From Poriferisodalis sp965208925 (GTDB lineage: Bacteria > Actinomycetota > Acidimicrobiia > Acidimicrobiales > Poriferisodalaceae), in NCBI RefSeq assembly GCF_965208925.1, contig NZ_OZ242364.1, positions 1,922,001 to 1,986,000 of the forward strand: a stretch of 64,000 nucleotides of DNA, in the 5' to 3' direction. The notes beneath the pieces are model-generated. The model ran no database searches. It saw only the letters and a list, made by a program, of their open reading frames with translations, and was not told the DNA's origin. Numbering within the stretch: the first letter of the stretch is position 1; each line of letters begins with the position of its first letter. Of the stretch, positions 1 through 8,338 are shown piece by piece. The translations under genes were made by a program, and so were the position numbers.

Positions 1-1
1 C

Positions 2-1381
2 TTCGAAGAGGCTGCCGCCCGTCGCGCCAAGTCCGTTGCTGACCTGACCGAGAAGATCGAGTCGGGCGAGTACGGCGTCGGCGACGACGGCATCCTGCGC
101 GGACCCGCTGGCTTCAACATCGACATCGGCGCGTGCCCGAGCGACTGGTCGGACACGACGGGTATCACCGACTCGCAGATCCGGATCGGTCACACCACGG
201 CTCAGTCGGGCAACCTGGCTGCGTACGGCAACATCGCCTACGGCTGGGAGAACTACTTCAACTGGATCAACGAGAACGACCCGATCATGGTCGGCGGCTC
301 GCCGCGTGACCTGACGCTGATCATCAAGGACGACGCCTATGTGGCCGCCCAGACGATCGAGTTCGTAGACGAGCTGATCGAGGCGGAGAACGTGTTCTCG
401 ATCCTCACGCTGGGCTCGCCGAACACGTTGGCGGTGTACGACAAGATCAACGAGGAGTGCATCCCGCACCCGTTCGTGATGACCGGCCACCCGGCTTGGG
501 GCGACCCGGTGAACCACCCGTGGACCACCATCATGCAGATGTCGTACTCGACCGAGTCGATTCTGTGGGGCGCTTGGATCCGTGAGAACCTGCCCGACCT
601 GCTGCCGGTGAAGGTTGCCGGCCTGGTGATGGACAACGACTTCGGCTTGGCCTACGAGCTGGGCTTCCACGAGTGGGCTGAGGCCAACACCGATGTGGTG
701 AGCGAGTACCTGCCCGTGCGTCACGACCCGGCTGCGCCGACGCTGACCAACGAGATGACCACCATCCTGGCGTTCGAGCCTGATGTGTTCATCTCGATGA
801 CGGCGGGCAACCCGTGCTTGCTGGCAGTCCAGGAGGCCGGCCAGAGCGGCCTGTACGACGACATCAACGCCAAGGGCGGCGCGCTGTTCACGCCGTCGGT
901 GTGCAAGGGCATTGAGGCCTACATGAAGCCCGCCGGTGATGCGGCGGACGGCTGGTGGATCATCGGCGGTGGGTCGAAGGACTCCACCGACCCGAAGTTC
1001 ATCGATGAGCCGTTCATGTCGTTCGTCAACAGCAACCTCGAGGCAGGTGGCTTGGATCCGGCGGTGTCGCTGTACGCCATCGGTTACACCTACGGCTACC
1101 CCTACGGCGAGGCGCTGCGCATTGCGGCTGATCTGCCGGGCGGCCTGAACCGGACAAACTTCATCCTGGCCGTGCGGTCGATCGACATGTACCACCCGAT
1201 GCTTCTTGACGGCATCATCACGCAGCTCAACGGCAACGCCGATGCGTACTTCGTTGAGGGCTCGGACTTCAGCCAGTTCAATGCGACTGAGCAGACCTGG
1301 ACCCAGGTCGGCGATGTCGTGGACGTCAACGGCAAGTCGACGAACTGCGCCTGGGACAAGGACAACGGCGGCTGCCGCTAG
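2..1381 (+). CDS. ABC transporter substrate-binding protein, branched-chain amino-acid type (5' truncated)
   Basis: The frame is open from the first bases of the window to a TAG stop, so 459 residues are visible and the N-terminus, including any signal or lipobox, lies outside. The protein has the periplasmic-binding type 1 pattern of Leu/Ile/Val-type receptors: an opening strand 'IRIGHTTAQSG', then alternating beta-alpha units and a late 'AYGEALR'-like helix region. In this family the protein captures a small solute outside the membrane and delivers it to an ABC permease. No permease or ATPase gene follows; the next gene is convergent. The ligand cannot be told from sequence. An internal ATG at 287 would delete the first strand and is unlikely to be the start. 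Confidence 0.85.
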   Translation, partial: FEEAAARRAKSVADLTEKIESGEYGVGDDGILRGPAGFNIDIGACPSDWSDTTGITDSQIRIGHTTAQSGNLAAYGNIAYGWENYFNWINENDPIMVGGSPRDLTLIIKDDAYVAAQTIEFVDELIEAENVFSILTLGSPNTLAVYDKINEECIPHPFVMTGHPAWGDPVNHPWTTIMQMSYSTESILWGAWIRENLPDLLPVKVAGLVMDNDFGLAYELGFHEWAEANTDVVSEYLPVRHDPAAPTLTNEMTTILAFEPDVFISMTAGNPCLLAVQEAGQSGLYDDINAKGGALFTPSVCKGIEAYMKPAGDAADGWWIIGGGSKDSTDPKFIDEPFMSFVNSNLEAGGLDPAVSLYAIGYTYGYPYGEALRIAADLPGGLNRTNFILAVRSIDMYHPMLLDGIITQLNGNADAYFVEGSDFSQFNATEQTWTQVGDVVDVNGKSTNCAWDKDNGGCR

Positions 1382-1391
1382 GCAATTGCCA

Positions 1392-1426
1392 CTAGGGGAT
1401 CAGCAGCGCTGCTGTTGATCACCTAG
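1392..1426 (+). terminator. Imperfect hairpin directly after the substrate-binding protein stop
   Basis: CTAGG at 1392 pairs with CCTAG at 1422-1426, and the inner arms GATCA and GCAGC pair with GCTGC and TTGATC around a central GC, with a small bulge. It starts 11 bases after the stop. There is no T-run. It may be a 3' processing or pausing hairpin in series with the stronger one at 1446. Confidence 0.35.
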
Positions 1427-1445
1427 CTGACCGAACGGTCAACGT

Positions 1446-1479
1446 AGAGGGCCGGCGGGCATCTGCCCGCCGGCCCTCT
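1446..1479. terminator. Bidirectional hairpin terminator between convergent genes
   Basis: A perfect 15-bp stem (arms 1446-1460 and 1465-1479) closes a four-base ATCT loop. The arms read AGAGGGCCGGCGGGC and its complement. It lies between the substrate-binding protein and the convergent nitroreductase gene, so it can serve both. It lacks a U-tract, as is common in high-GC actinobacteria. Confidence 0.7.
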
Positions 1480-1528
1480 CGCGTTCGTGTCGCATTCGGC
1501 GGCCAGTCAGCGAATGCTGGGCGGCTTG

Positions 1529-2710
1529 TCAATCGCCGTCGACGATGGCCTTGACGCCCTCGACCACTCGCTGCATGTTCGCCCGCAGAACGTCCCGGCG
1601 CCGGTTCAGCACACGCTGCTCCTTGGCGGGGTCGCGCAGTGCCATGGGCACCGTGCCGTTGTTCTCCTGGCCGATGAGCATCGAAAACCGCAGCCGGCTG
1701 CCGCCGCCCTGTTCGGCGAGGTCGAACCGCCAGGTCGCTCCGGGATTGTCGGTATCGGTGACCCGCCACTCGAACGCTGAGCGTTCCTTCCAGGCGGTCA
1801 CGATGCAGTCGGTCTCCCAGTCGAAGACGTCGGGGATCGAGTTGCGGCCCCGGAACGTCGAGCCCACGCCGGGATCGCCCTCCGAGGTCCACTCGGCGCC
1901 CAGGAATTCCTCGGAGAACTGCGCCGGCATGCTGATGTCGGTGATGACCTCCCAGACCGCACGGGGTCGGGCGTCAGTGTCGATCTCGGCCACCACGCCC
2001 TGCCCGTCGGCCACCCGGGCGGTGCCGTCGGCGCTGGGCCGCTGGCGGGTGAAGCCCCACTGGTCGAAGTAGGTGATCTCGCTCGCCGGACGGCGGGGCG
2101 CCGGCGAGAAGTCGGTTCCCTTGGTGTACGCCACCGGGAAGCACACGAGCGTGGTGAGACCCGGCGGCATGCCCAGCAGCTCAGCCACCTCGTCGGATTT
2201 GTTGTTGAGCATCGTGGCGTACGCGGTGCCCAAGCCCCGGGAACGCAGAGCCAGGTTGAAGCTCCACGCGGAGGGGATGGCGCTGTCGAACAGTCCCGGC
2301 CGGCCGGTGTTGTCGTGGATGCCCCAGATCGCCAGCATCACGAGCGCCGGGGCCTTCGCATAGTTCTCCACGAGGTAGGCGCTCGAGCTGACGATGTGCT
2401 CCTTGGGGTGTCCAGTGCCGTCGAGGCGCCCGCGGGCATTGATGAAGATGGTGCCCACCTCGGCGTACAGCTCTCCAAGGCGGTCTTTGAGTTCTTGGTC
2501 GCGGATCACCATCCACCGGCGGCTCGCATCGTTGCCGCCAGTGGGTGCCTGCTCCGCTAAGTCGATGCACTCGAAGATGAGTTCGTCGCTGACCCAACGG
2601 TCGAAATCCAGGCGCTTGCGCACGGCCCTCGTCGTGGTGAGCAGGCGGTCCACCTGGTCCAAATCGAATCCGGCCTCAGAGAGGCGATCTCCGGAATCAG
2701 AATTCTGCAT
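1529..2710 (-). CDS. Nitroreductase family protein fused to a C-terminal SRPBCC domain
   Basis: The protein has 393 residues in two parts. Residues about 25-215 form a nitroreductase-like flavin fold: an early R-x-V-R-K-R motif, 'APTGGNDASRRWMVI', and a late 'SRGLGTAYAT' and 'GMPPGL...FPVAY' block typical of FMN-binding NADH oxidases. Residues about 232-390 look like an SRPBCC (START/polyketide-cyclase) ligand-binding domain, with 'RAVWEVITDISMPAQFS' at its start and a terminal helix. ATG at 2710 is preceded by an AGGG ribosome site. Nitroreductase enzymes reduce nitro groups, quinones or enones with NAD(P)H; the attached domain would bind a hydrophobic substrate. The fusion is clear and the substrate unknown. 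Confidence 0.82.
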   Translation of the reverse strand: MQNSDSGDRLSEAGFDLDQVDRLLTTTRAVRKRLDFDRWVSDELIFECIDLAEQAPTGGNDASRRWMVIRDQELKDRLGELYAEVGTIFINARGRLDGTGHPKEHIVSSSAYLVENYAKAPALVMLAIWGIHDNTGRPGLFDSAIPSAWSFNLALRSRGLGTAYATMLNNKSDEVAELLGMPPGLTTLVCFPVAYTKGTDFSPAPRRPASEITYFDQWGFTRQRPSADGTARVADGQGVVAEIDTDARPRAVWEVITDISMPAQFSEEFLGAEWTSEGDPGVGSTFRGRNSIPDVFDWETDCIVTAWKERSAFEWRVTDTDNPGATWRFDLAEQGGGSRLRFSMLIGQENNGTVPMALRDPAKEQRVLNRRRDVLRANMQRVVEGVKAIVDGD

Positions 2711-2783
2711 TTCGGTACCCTAAGTCGCCGCTGCACAGCGGTGCCGGGCCCCGATCGCGGCGGCCGAGTGCGAGGAGCGAGTC

Positions 2784-3935
2784 GTGCAATTGACCGAGGA
2801 GCAGCAGCAGATCCGCGAGGTGGCAAGAGCCTTCGCACAGCGCGAGATAGCTCCGTTCGCCGCTGAATGGGACCGAGCTGGGGGAACGCCGCGCGAGCTC
2901 TACCAGAAGATGGCCGATGTCGGACTCATGGGGGTGATGATCGACCCGCAATGGGGCGGCGCGGGTGCCGATTTCGTGTCGTACGCGCTGGCCATCGAGG
3001 AGATCTCGGCTGCCGACGGTGGGATCAGCAACATGATGGCGGCGAACAACTCGCCAGTCGCCATGGCGATTCAGCAATCCGGCACAGATCGGCAACGGCG
3101 CGACTATCTCACCAAGCTCACCAGCGGGGAGTGGCTCGGCTCCATACACCTCACCGAGCCCCACACCGGCTCAGATGCAGCCGCCATTCGCACCCGAGCC
3201 ACCCGTGACGGCGACGAGTACGTGTTGACGGGGCACAAGGCGTTCATCACGGCCGGTGCCAGCGCGGGTGTGGCGATGATTGTGGCCGTCACCGATCCGG
3301 ATGCCGGCAAGCGGGGCATCACTACCTTCATCACGCCGACGGACAACCCCGGCTACCAGGTGATCGCCAAAGAGACCAAGCTGGGACATCGCACCAACGA
3401 CACCTGCCAGGTCGTGTTCGAGGACATGCGCGTGCCGGTCAGTGATGTGCTCGGCGAGCCCGGAAGGGGACTCGGCATCGCCTTGGGGAATCTCTCATTG
3501 GGCCGGATCGCAGCCGCTGCACAGGCCGTTGGCGGGGCGCGGGCGGCGCTGAACGCCGGCCATTCCTATGCCCAGGAGCGAGAAGCGTTCGGACGTCCGA
3601 TCTTCGAGCATCAGGCAATCTCGTTCACGCTTGCCGACATGGCCACCCAGGTCGAGGCGGGACGCCAGCTCTACCTGCACGCAGCCCAGATGCGCGATCA
3701 GGGTCTGGACTGCGCCAGGGAGGCATCGATGGCGAAGCTGTTCGCCGCTGAGATGGCCGAGCGGGTGGCGTCGAAGGCCATCCAGATTCACGGCGGGTAC
3801 GGCTACCTGAACGACTACCCGGTGGAGAAGATCTACCGCGACGTGCGGGTGTACCAGATCTACGAGGGCACGTCCGAAGTCCAGAAGATGCTGATCAGCC
3901 GCATGCTGGACGGCATTGACGGCATCGATGGCTAG
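2784..3935 (+). CDS. Acyl-CoA dehydrogenase
   Basis: This is a full-length (383 residue) flavoprotein of the acyl-CoA dehydrogenase family, which introduces the alpha-beta double bond into acyl-CoA and passes electrons to ETF. The signature 'LTEPHTGSDAAAIRTRA' is near residue 120, 'QIHGGYGYLNDYPVEK' is near 330, and the terminal 'IYEGTSEVQ' carries the catalytic-type Glu361. Start is GTG at 2784 with GAGGAG six bases upstream. It is divergent from the nitroreductase gene (73 bp apart), so the two may share a control region. Chain-length preference cannot be read from sequence. Confidence 0.92.
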   Translation: MQLTEEQQQIREVARAFAQREIAPFAAEWDRAGGTPRELYQKMADVGLMGVMIDPQWGGAGADFVSYALAIEEISAADGGISNMMAANNSPVAMAIQQSGTDRQRRDYLTKLTSGEWLGSIHLTEPHTGSDAAAIRTRATRDGDEYVLTGHKAFITAGASAGVAMIVAVTDPDAGKRGITTFITPTDNPGYQVIAKETKLGHRTNDTCQVVFEDMRVPVSDVLGEPGRGLGIALGNLSLGRIAAAAQAVGGARAALNAGHSYAQEREAFGRPIFEHQAISFTLADMATQVEAGRQLYLHAAQMRDQGLDCAREASMAKLFAAEMAERVASKAIQIHGGYGYLNDYPVEKIYRDVRVYQIYEGTSEVQKMLISRMLDGIDGIDG

Positions 3936-3968
3936 CGGCGCCTCAGACGCGCCAGCCGGCCGCTTCCT

Positions 3969-4847
3969 TCACTCGATGCCCAGTTGGCGTCCGGCCCGCC
4001 ACGCCTCGGCTACGTCGCACATGCGGGTGTAGCTTACGCCGAGATCAGTCATCTGGGAGATCCAGCGCTCCATCTCGTACAGGCGACCGCCCCGGCCGAT
4101 GGCCTGGGGGTGGAACGTGACCGTGCACACCCCGTGCTGCACCTCGCTGGTCATCCACTTCACATCCGACAGGAACGTGTCGAACATGGTGCCGGGGTTC
4201 TCGAGGCCGGTCAGGATCGTGTTCTTGAACGTCACGAATTCGAGGTGCACGTAGTCGTCGAGGTGCCAGCTGAACGGCAGCTCGACAAGGTCCACCTGCT
4301 CGCCGAACTCCATGGGTCCGTCCAGCGGGAACTGGTCGCCGGTGCGCAGCCAGTACGGCGCGTAGTCATGGCCCATCAGTGACGAGTCGTAGCTGAGCCC
4401 GTATTCCATCAGCAGGTCGATGGTCCACGGATTGATGTCGCCTGACGGCGCCCGGTAGCCCTTCGGGGGAGCACCGGTCAGCGATTCGATCTGCGTATAG
4501 GTCCGCTCGAGGATGGCGCGCTCTTCGTCCTCGCTGAGCCGGGGGTTGTACTCATGGGCGTAGCCGTGCAGCCCCACCTCGCAGCCGGCGTCGACGACCA
4601 TCTTGGCGGCATCGGGATAGGTGTCGATCGAGTGGCCGGGGATGAAGAAGGTGCACGGAATGTCGTGGCGCGCCAGGAGCTTCAGGATCCGCGGTACGGC
4701 CACAGCGCCGAATTCGCCACGTGAGATCGGCGTTGGTGTGGTCTGGCGCCGGGCGATCCACAGCGACGGTCCGTCGAAATCGAAGGTCAGGCAGACGTAG
4801 CCCGCCGGGTTGTCAGGTATCGCACCGTTGCTGGCACCGTTGTCCAT
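3969..4847 (-). CDS. Polysaccharide deacetylase (NodB-type) family protein
   Basis: The 292-residue protein shows the metal-binding motifs of carbohydrate esterase family 4: TFDFD at 21-25 (Asp pair), HGYAHE with His94 and His98, and RAPSGD beginning at Arg132; a later 'TFHPQAIGRG' supplies the distal His. No signal peptide is visible, so it is probably cytoplasmic, as for PuuE/allantoinase-like members that deacylate small amides. An AAGGGGG ribosome site precedes ATG 4847. It is convergent with the acyl-CoA dehydrogenase. Substrate is unknown: peptidoglycan is possible, but a soluble N-acyl or ureide substrate fits the missing export signal better. Confidence 0.85.
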   Translation of the reverse strand: MDNGASNGAIPDNPAGYVCLTFDFDGPSLWIARRQTTPTPISRGEFGAVAVPRILKLLARHDIPCTFFIPGHSIDTYPDAAKMVVDAGCEVGLHGYAHEYNPRLSEDEERAILERTYTQIESLTGAPPKGYRAPSGDINPWTIDLLMEYGLSYDSSLMGHDYAPYWLRTGDQFPLDGPMEFGEQVDLVELPFSWHLDDYVHLEFVTFKNTILTGLENPGTMFDTFLSDVKWMTSEVQHGVCTVTFHPQAIGRGGRLYEMERWISQMTDLGVSYTRMCDVAEAWRAGRQLGIE

Positions 4848-4955
4848 CGGATTCCCCCTTCGTGGTGCCGCCGCAGCGGCCGCTCACGCTTGCCGTTCTA
4901 GCCCAACCAGCCTGACCATGGCGCAGCAGGGGCCTGCCATAGGCTCGGCCGCCGT

Positions 4956-6566
4956 ATGCGAAGGCTGATTTGTGCAGTCGCGGCAGTGAGTGTGCTTGCC
5001 GCCGCGTGCTCGACCTCGTCGGGAGAGGACGAGGGCTCCGCCCCGACTGAGGCACCCGCGACCTCGTCAGCCCTCGCGACGGATCCGGCGAACAGCGCAG
5101 CGGCCTCCGGGGCCGCCGACGACGGCATGGGGCCACCCGACACCACACCCTCCGAAGCGCCGACGCCGACGACCCAGCCGTTCTTTCCCGGCACCGAGGA
5201 CGGGCGGCCGTTCCTGGAGCTGACGCTGCTGGAGAAGATCGACGAGTTCCTGGAGCTGCCGAACACTGCGTTCGCAGCGAATATCGCCGGCGAGATGGGT
5301 CTGAGCGGCGAACAGCGGTGGGTTCCGTGGATCCTGGACATCATGCGTTTCGGCGGGACGCGGAACGTGAATGCGACTTCGATGCGCGCGCTCGAGACCA
5401 TCACCGGCGTCGAGAGCTCTGGCGATTTCAACACCGACTACGTCCGGTACGGCTCGTGGTATCGCACGTACGGCATCGATCCAGGCGAGGGCTACGAGGA
5501 GTACAAGCGGGTGCTGTACGCCTACGTCGCCTACGAGTACGACGAGATACTGGCTCAGGTCACCGACCGGGTGACGCTCGGGGCCATCCAGTGGGGCGGC
5601 GTGCGCCGCGGCGGGATACCGGAGCTGAACAACCCCGAGCGGCTGACCCCGGCTGAGGCCGATTTCATGACCGATGACGAGCTGGTGCTGGGCTTCGTGA
5701 TCGGCGGGGAAGCCGGGGCCTATCCGGTCCGCTTCCTGGCGCGTCATGAGCTTGCCAATGACGTTGTCGGCGGCGTACCGGTGGCGCTCGGCTACTGCAC
5801 ACTGTGCCTGACGGCGCTGATGTTCGACCGGCGTCTTCCGAACGGCGATGTGCTCACGTTCCAGACATCAGGACTGCTGATGGACTCGAACAAGATCATG
5901 ATCGACAACGAAACCGAGAGCCTGTGGAACCACCTCTCGGGCACGGCGTTCGCCGGTCCGCTGGCTGGCACGAAGCTCGAGCAGTTCCCGGTGGCCACGG
6001 CGCGCTGGTCGGACTGGCTGGCCGATCACCCCGGCACGTTCACGCTGGACACACCCCCGCCGACGTTCTTCCCCGAGCTGCCCGAGCGGCCGCCGATCGC
6101 GTACGACTACACGCCAGGCGCGGCGTACCGCTCGTACTACTCCAGCGAAGATCTGTGGTTCCCGACCTTTGAGACGCCCGACGTGTTCGAGCTGAAGGAG
6201 GAGGTCGTCACGGTCGACCGCAACGACCATGCCTTGGCGCTGGGGCTGGCAGCACTGGAAGGCCTGGACCCGTTCGTCTACGTGCTCGGTGGCGAGCCGC
6301 TGGTGATCGTGCCGAACCAGGGGGGTGCCCGGGTCTACAGCGCAGCTGATGTGGGAGGGGTACCGGCCGCAGCCTGGCGTCACGGCGCCTCAGTCGAGGT
6401 GGCACCTGAGGGAGTGCAGCACGATGAACTGCACGTCAGCGGCATTGACCGTCAGCTCGGCATCGATCTCCGGCTGCCGCGCATCGTGTCGTCACAGTCG
6501 TTCTGGTTCGCCTGGTACGGCCTGCATCCCGATACCGAGATCTGGCCGCCGGTCGACAGAAGCTAG
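4956..6566 (+). CDS. DUF3179 domain lipoprotein
   Basis: The 536-residue protein starts with a short basic segment, a hydrophobic run and an AAAC lipobox (Cys18), so it is predicted to be a membrane-anchored lipoprotein. A Ser/Thr/Pro/Ala-rich spacer to about residue 75 follows. The rest carries the DUF3179 pattern: 'VALGYCTLCLTALMFDR', 'FQTSGLLMDSNKIMIDNETESLWNHLSG', and 'WSDWLADHPGT'. The family is common in marine and soil bacteria; no enzyme activity is established to my knowledge. The conserved Cys pair in G-Y-C-T-L-C is notable and could bind a metal or form a disulfide. The tRNA-Glu gene follows 48 bases after the stop. Confidence 0.88.
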   Translation: MRRLICAVAAVSVLAAACSTSSGEDEGSAPTEAPATSSALATDPANSAAASGAADDGMGPPDTTPSEAPTPTTQPFFPGTEDGRPFLELTLLEKIDEFLELPNTAFAANIAGEMGLSGEQRWVPWILDIMRFGGTRNVNATSMRALETITGVESSGDFNTDYVRYGSWYRTYGIDPGEGYEEYKRVLYAYVAYEYDEILAQVTDRVTLGAIQWGGVRRGGIPELNNPERLTPAEADFMTDDELVLGFVIGGEAGAYPVRFLARHELANDVVGGVPVALGYCTLCLTALMFDRRLPNGDVLTFQTSGLLMDSNKIMIDNETESLWNHLSGTAFAGPLAGTKLEQFPVATARWSDWLADHPGTFTLDTPPPTFFPELPERPPIAYDYTPGAAYRSYYSSEDLWFPTFETPDVFELKEEVVTVDRNDHALALGLAALEGLDPFVYVLGGEPLVIVPNQGGARVYSAADVGGVPAAAWRHGASVEVAPEGVQHDELHVSGIDRQLGIDLRLPRIVSSQSFWFAWYGLHPDTEIWPPVDRS

Positions 6567-6614
6567 GGGTCGACTCGGGGGCCGTGGCTATGCTGGCTCC
6601 CCGCATCTCAACCA

Positions 6615-6687
6615 GCCCCCATCGTCTAGCGGCCAAGGACACCACCCTCTCAAGGTGGCGGCACGGGTTCGAATCCCGTTGGGGGTG
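6615..6687 (+). tRNA. tRNA-Glu (CUC)
   Basis: The 73-base cloverleaf is complete. Acceptor GCCCCCA (6615-6621) pairs with TGGGGGT (6680-6686), with a G-U first pair; anticodon stem CCACC/GGTGG encloses loop CTCTCAA with anticodon CUC at 6649-6651; the T arm ACGGG-TTCGAAT-CCCGT spans 6663-6679. Discriminator G is at 6687. CCA is not encoded. The next coding sequence begins only three bases later. Confidence 0.96.
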
Positions 6688-6690
6688 CTC

Positions 6691-8322
6691 GTGGCCGTCT
6701 CGAGCCAAGCGTCGGATTGGCACCGGCACCTGCCGGCCGGCCTCAGCGCCGGCGATGTCGACTTGTCGGCGGGCGGCACGCTGCCTGCGGTGTGGCTGGA
6801 TCGCTGGACGGTTGATCCGCAGCGGGCGGTTGTCTGGGACGCCCAGGCGGGGTGGGTGACCGGTGCCCAACTGCTCGAGCTTGCGCAGCAGGTAGCTCGG
6901 CGGCTGGCCGCAGCCGGGGTGAGCTCCGGCGATCGCGTGCTGATGAGCGGTCCGTCGTCGGCCCGACTCGTTGCTGCGCATACGGCGCTGCTGGGGATCG
7001 GAGCGGTGGTGGTCCCACTGAACGGTGCCTACCGCGCCGACGAGGTTCGCAATGTCGTGGTGGACTGCCGTCCGGCGGCGGCGCTGATCGAAGGTGTCGG
7101 CAGTCCTGACGAGTGGAAGCAGTGGATCACCGCTGCGGATCCGGCGGTGCTGATCGACACGTTCGATGCTGCCGAACTAGGCGCTGGCGACGGTGGCAGC
7201 AGTGCCGCTGGCACTCTCGACTTCGCCGAGCAGGCTCGCCGGCGCTCGGCCGACGAGCCGGCGCTCATCGGTTACACCTCCGGCACGACCGGGCGTCCCA
7301 AGGGTGCAGTGCTGTCTCATGCAAACCTGCTGGCGTCGGTGCGGGCGCTGGAGCTGGCTTGGCGGTGGACGGCCGACGACGTGCTGGTGCTGACGCTGCC
7401 GCTGTTCCACATGCATGGCCTCGGTGTGGGACTCCACGGAACACTGACCGTCGGGTCGCGGGCGGTGCTGCAGCCGACGTTCGATCCTGACGCCGTATTC
7501 GACGCGATCACTGATCTTGACGGGACTCTGGGGCACCGAGCCACGCTGTTCTTCGGCGTGCCGACCATGTACTCCCGGCTGGTGGCCTCGCCGCGGGCAG
7601 CCGAGCTGTCGGCGCTGCGGCTGTGCGTGTCGGGTTCGGCACCGATGCCCGCTGAGCTGCACGATGCCGTGCGGCAGGCGAGCGGTCAGCACGTCATCGA
7701 GCGCTACGGCATGACCGAGACGGTCATGCTGGTGTCGAATCCGCACGACGGGCCGAGACGAGCCGGCACGGTGGGCTTCCCATTGCCGGGCGTGGACATC
7801 CGTCTCGATGCGCTCGACGCCGACGATGACGAGCGTGGCCCAGCAGTCGACGATGGTGCTGCGGAGATCCTGGTGCGGGGCCCCAATGTGTTCTCGGGCT
7901 ACTGGGAACGACCTGACGCCAACGCGGAGTCGTTCGACGACGGTTGGTTCCGCACCGGCGATCTGGGCGAGTGGGACGGCGGCTACCTGCGCATCGTGGG
8001 CCGGGCCAAGGAGCTCATCATCTGCGGCGGCTTCAACGTGTACCCCCGCGAGGTCGAGGAAGTCATCTCATCCCATCCGGAGGTCATCGAGTGCGCTGTC
8101 GGTAGCGAACCCGACCCCGAGTGGGGTGAGGCGGTGGTTGCCTTTGTCGTCGCTGAGCGCGACTTCGGCGACGACGAACTCAAGGACTTTGTCGGCGAGC
8201 GACTCGCGTACTACAAGCGACCCCGCCGCACCTACCGGATCGCGGCCTTGCCCCGCAACGCGCTCGGCAAGGTGCAGCGCCATCAACTCGGGCAGGGGGT
8301 CGCTGACGGGCCGGCCATCTGA
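6691..8322 (+). CDS. Long-chain/other acyl-CoA ligase of the AMP-forming superfamily (malonyl-CoA-ligase-like size)
   Basis: The 543-residue protein belongs to the adenylate-forming ANL superfamily, which activates a carboxylate with ATP and transfers it to CoA. Visible motifs are the P-loop-like YTSGTTGRPKG (195-205), 'YGMTE' at the A5 core, 'GWFRTGDLG', 'GRAKELIICGGFNVYP' and the catalytic-Lys motif 'NALGKVQRH' near the end. GTG at 6691 is chosen; a GTG at 6685 would overlap the tRNA. The start is three bases after the tRNA 3' end, so the mRNA may be produced by tRNA 3' processing. It is followed at 16 bp by the FAD/2Fe-2S subunit gene. Substrate unknown. Confidence 0.88.
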   Translation: MAVSSQASDWHRHLPAGLSAGDVDLSAGGTLPAVWLDRWTVDPQRAVVWDAQAGWVTGAQLLELAQQVARRLAAAGVSSGDRVLMSGPSSARLVAAHTALLGIGAVVVPLNGAYRADEVRNVVVDCRPAAALIEGVGSPDEWKQWITAADPAVLIDTFDAAELGAGDGGSSAAGTLDFAEQARRRSADEPALIGYTSGTTGRPKGAVLSHANLLASVRALELAWRWTADDVLVLTLPLFHMHGLGVGLHGTLTVGSRAVLQPTFDPDAVFDAITDLDGTLGHRATLFFGVPTMYSRLVASPRAAELSALRLCVSGSAPMPAELHDAVRQASGQHVIERYGMTETVMLVSNPHDGPRRAGTVGFPLPGVDIRLDALDADDDERGPAVDDGAAEILVRGPNVFSGYWERPDANAESFDDGWFRTGDLGEWDGGYLRIVGRAKELIICGGFNVYPREVEEVISSHPEVIECAVGSEPDPEWGEAVVAFVVAERDFGDDELKDFVGERLAYYKRPRRTYRIAALPRNALGKVQRHQLGQGVADGPAI

Positions 8323-8338
8323 CACCCTTGTATGCCGG

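Noticed and set aside
6615..6687. tRNA-Glu as integration site of a mobile element
   Set aside because: No integrase gene, no duplicated tRNA 3' end elsewhere in the window and the flanks look like ordinary chromosome.
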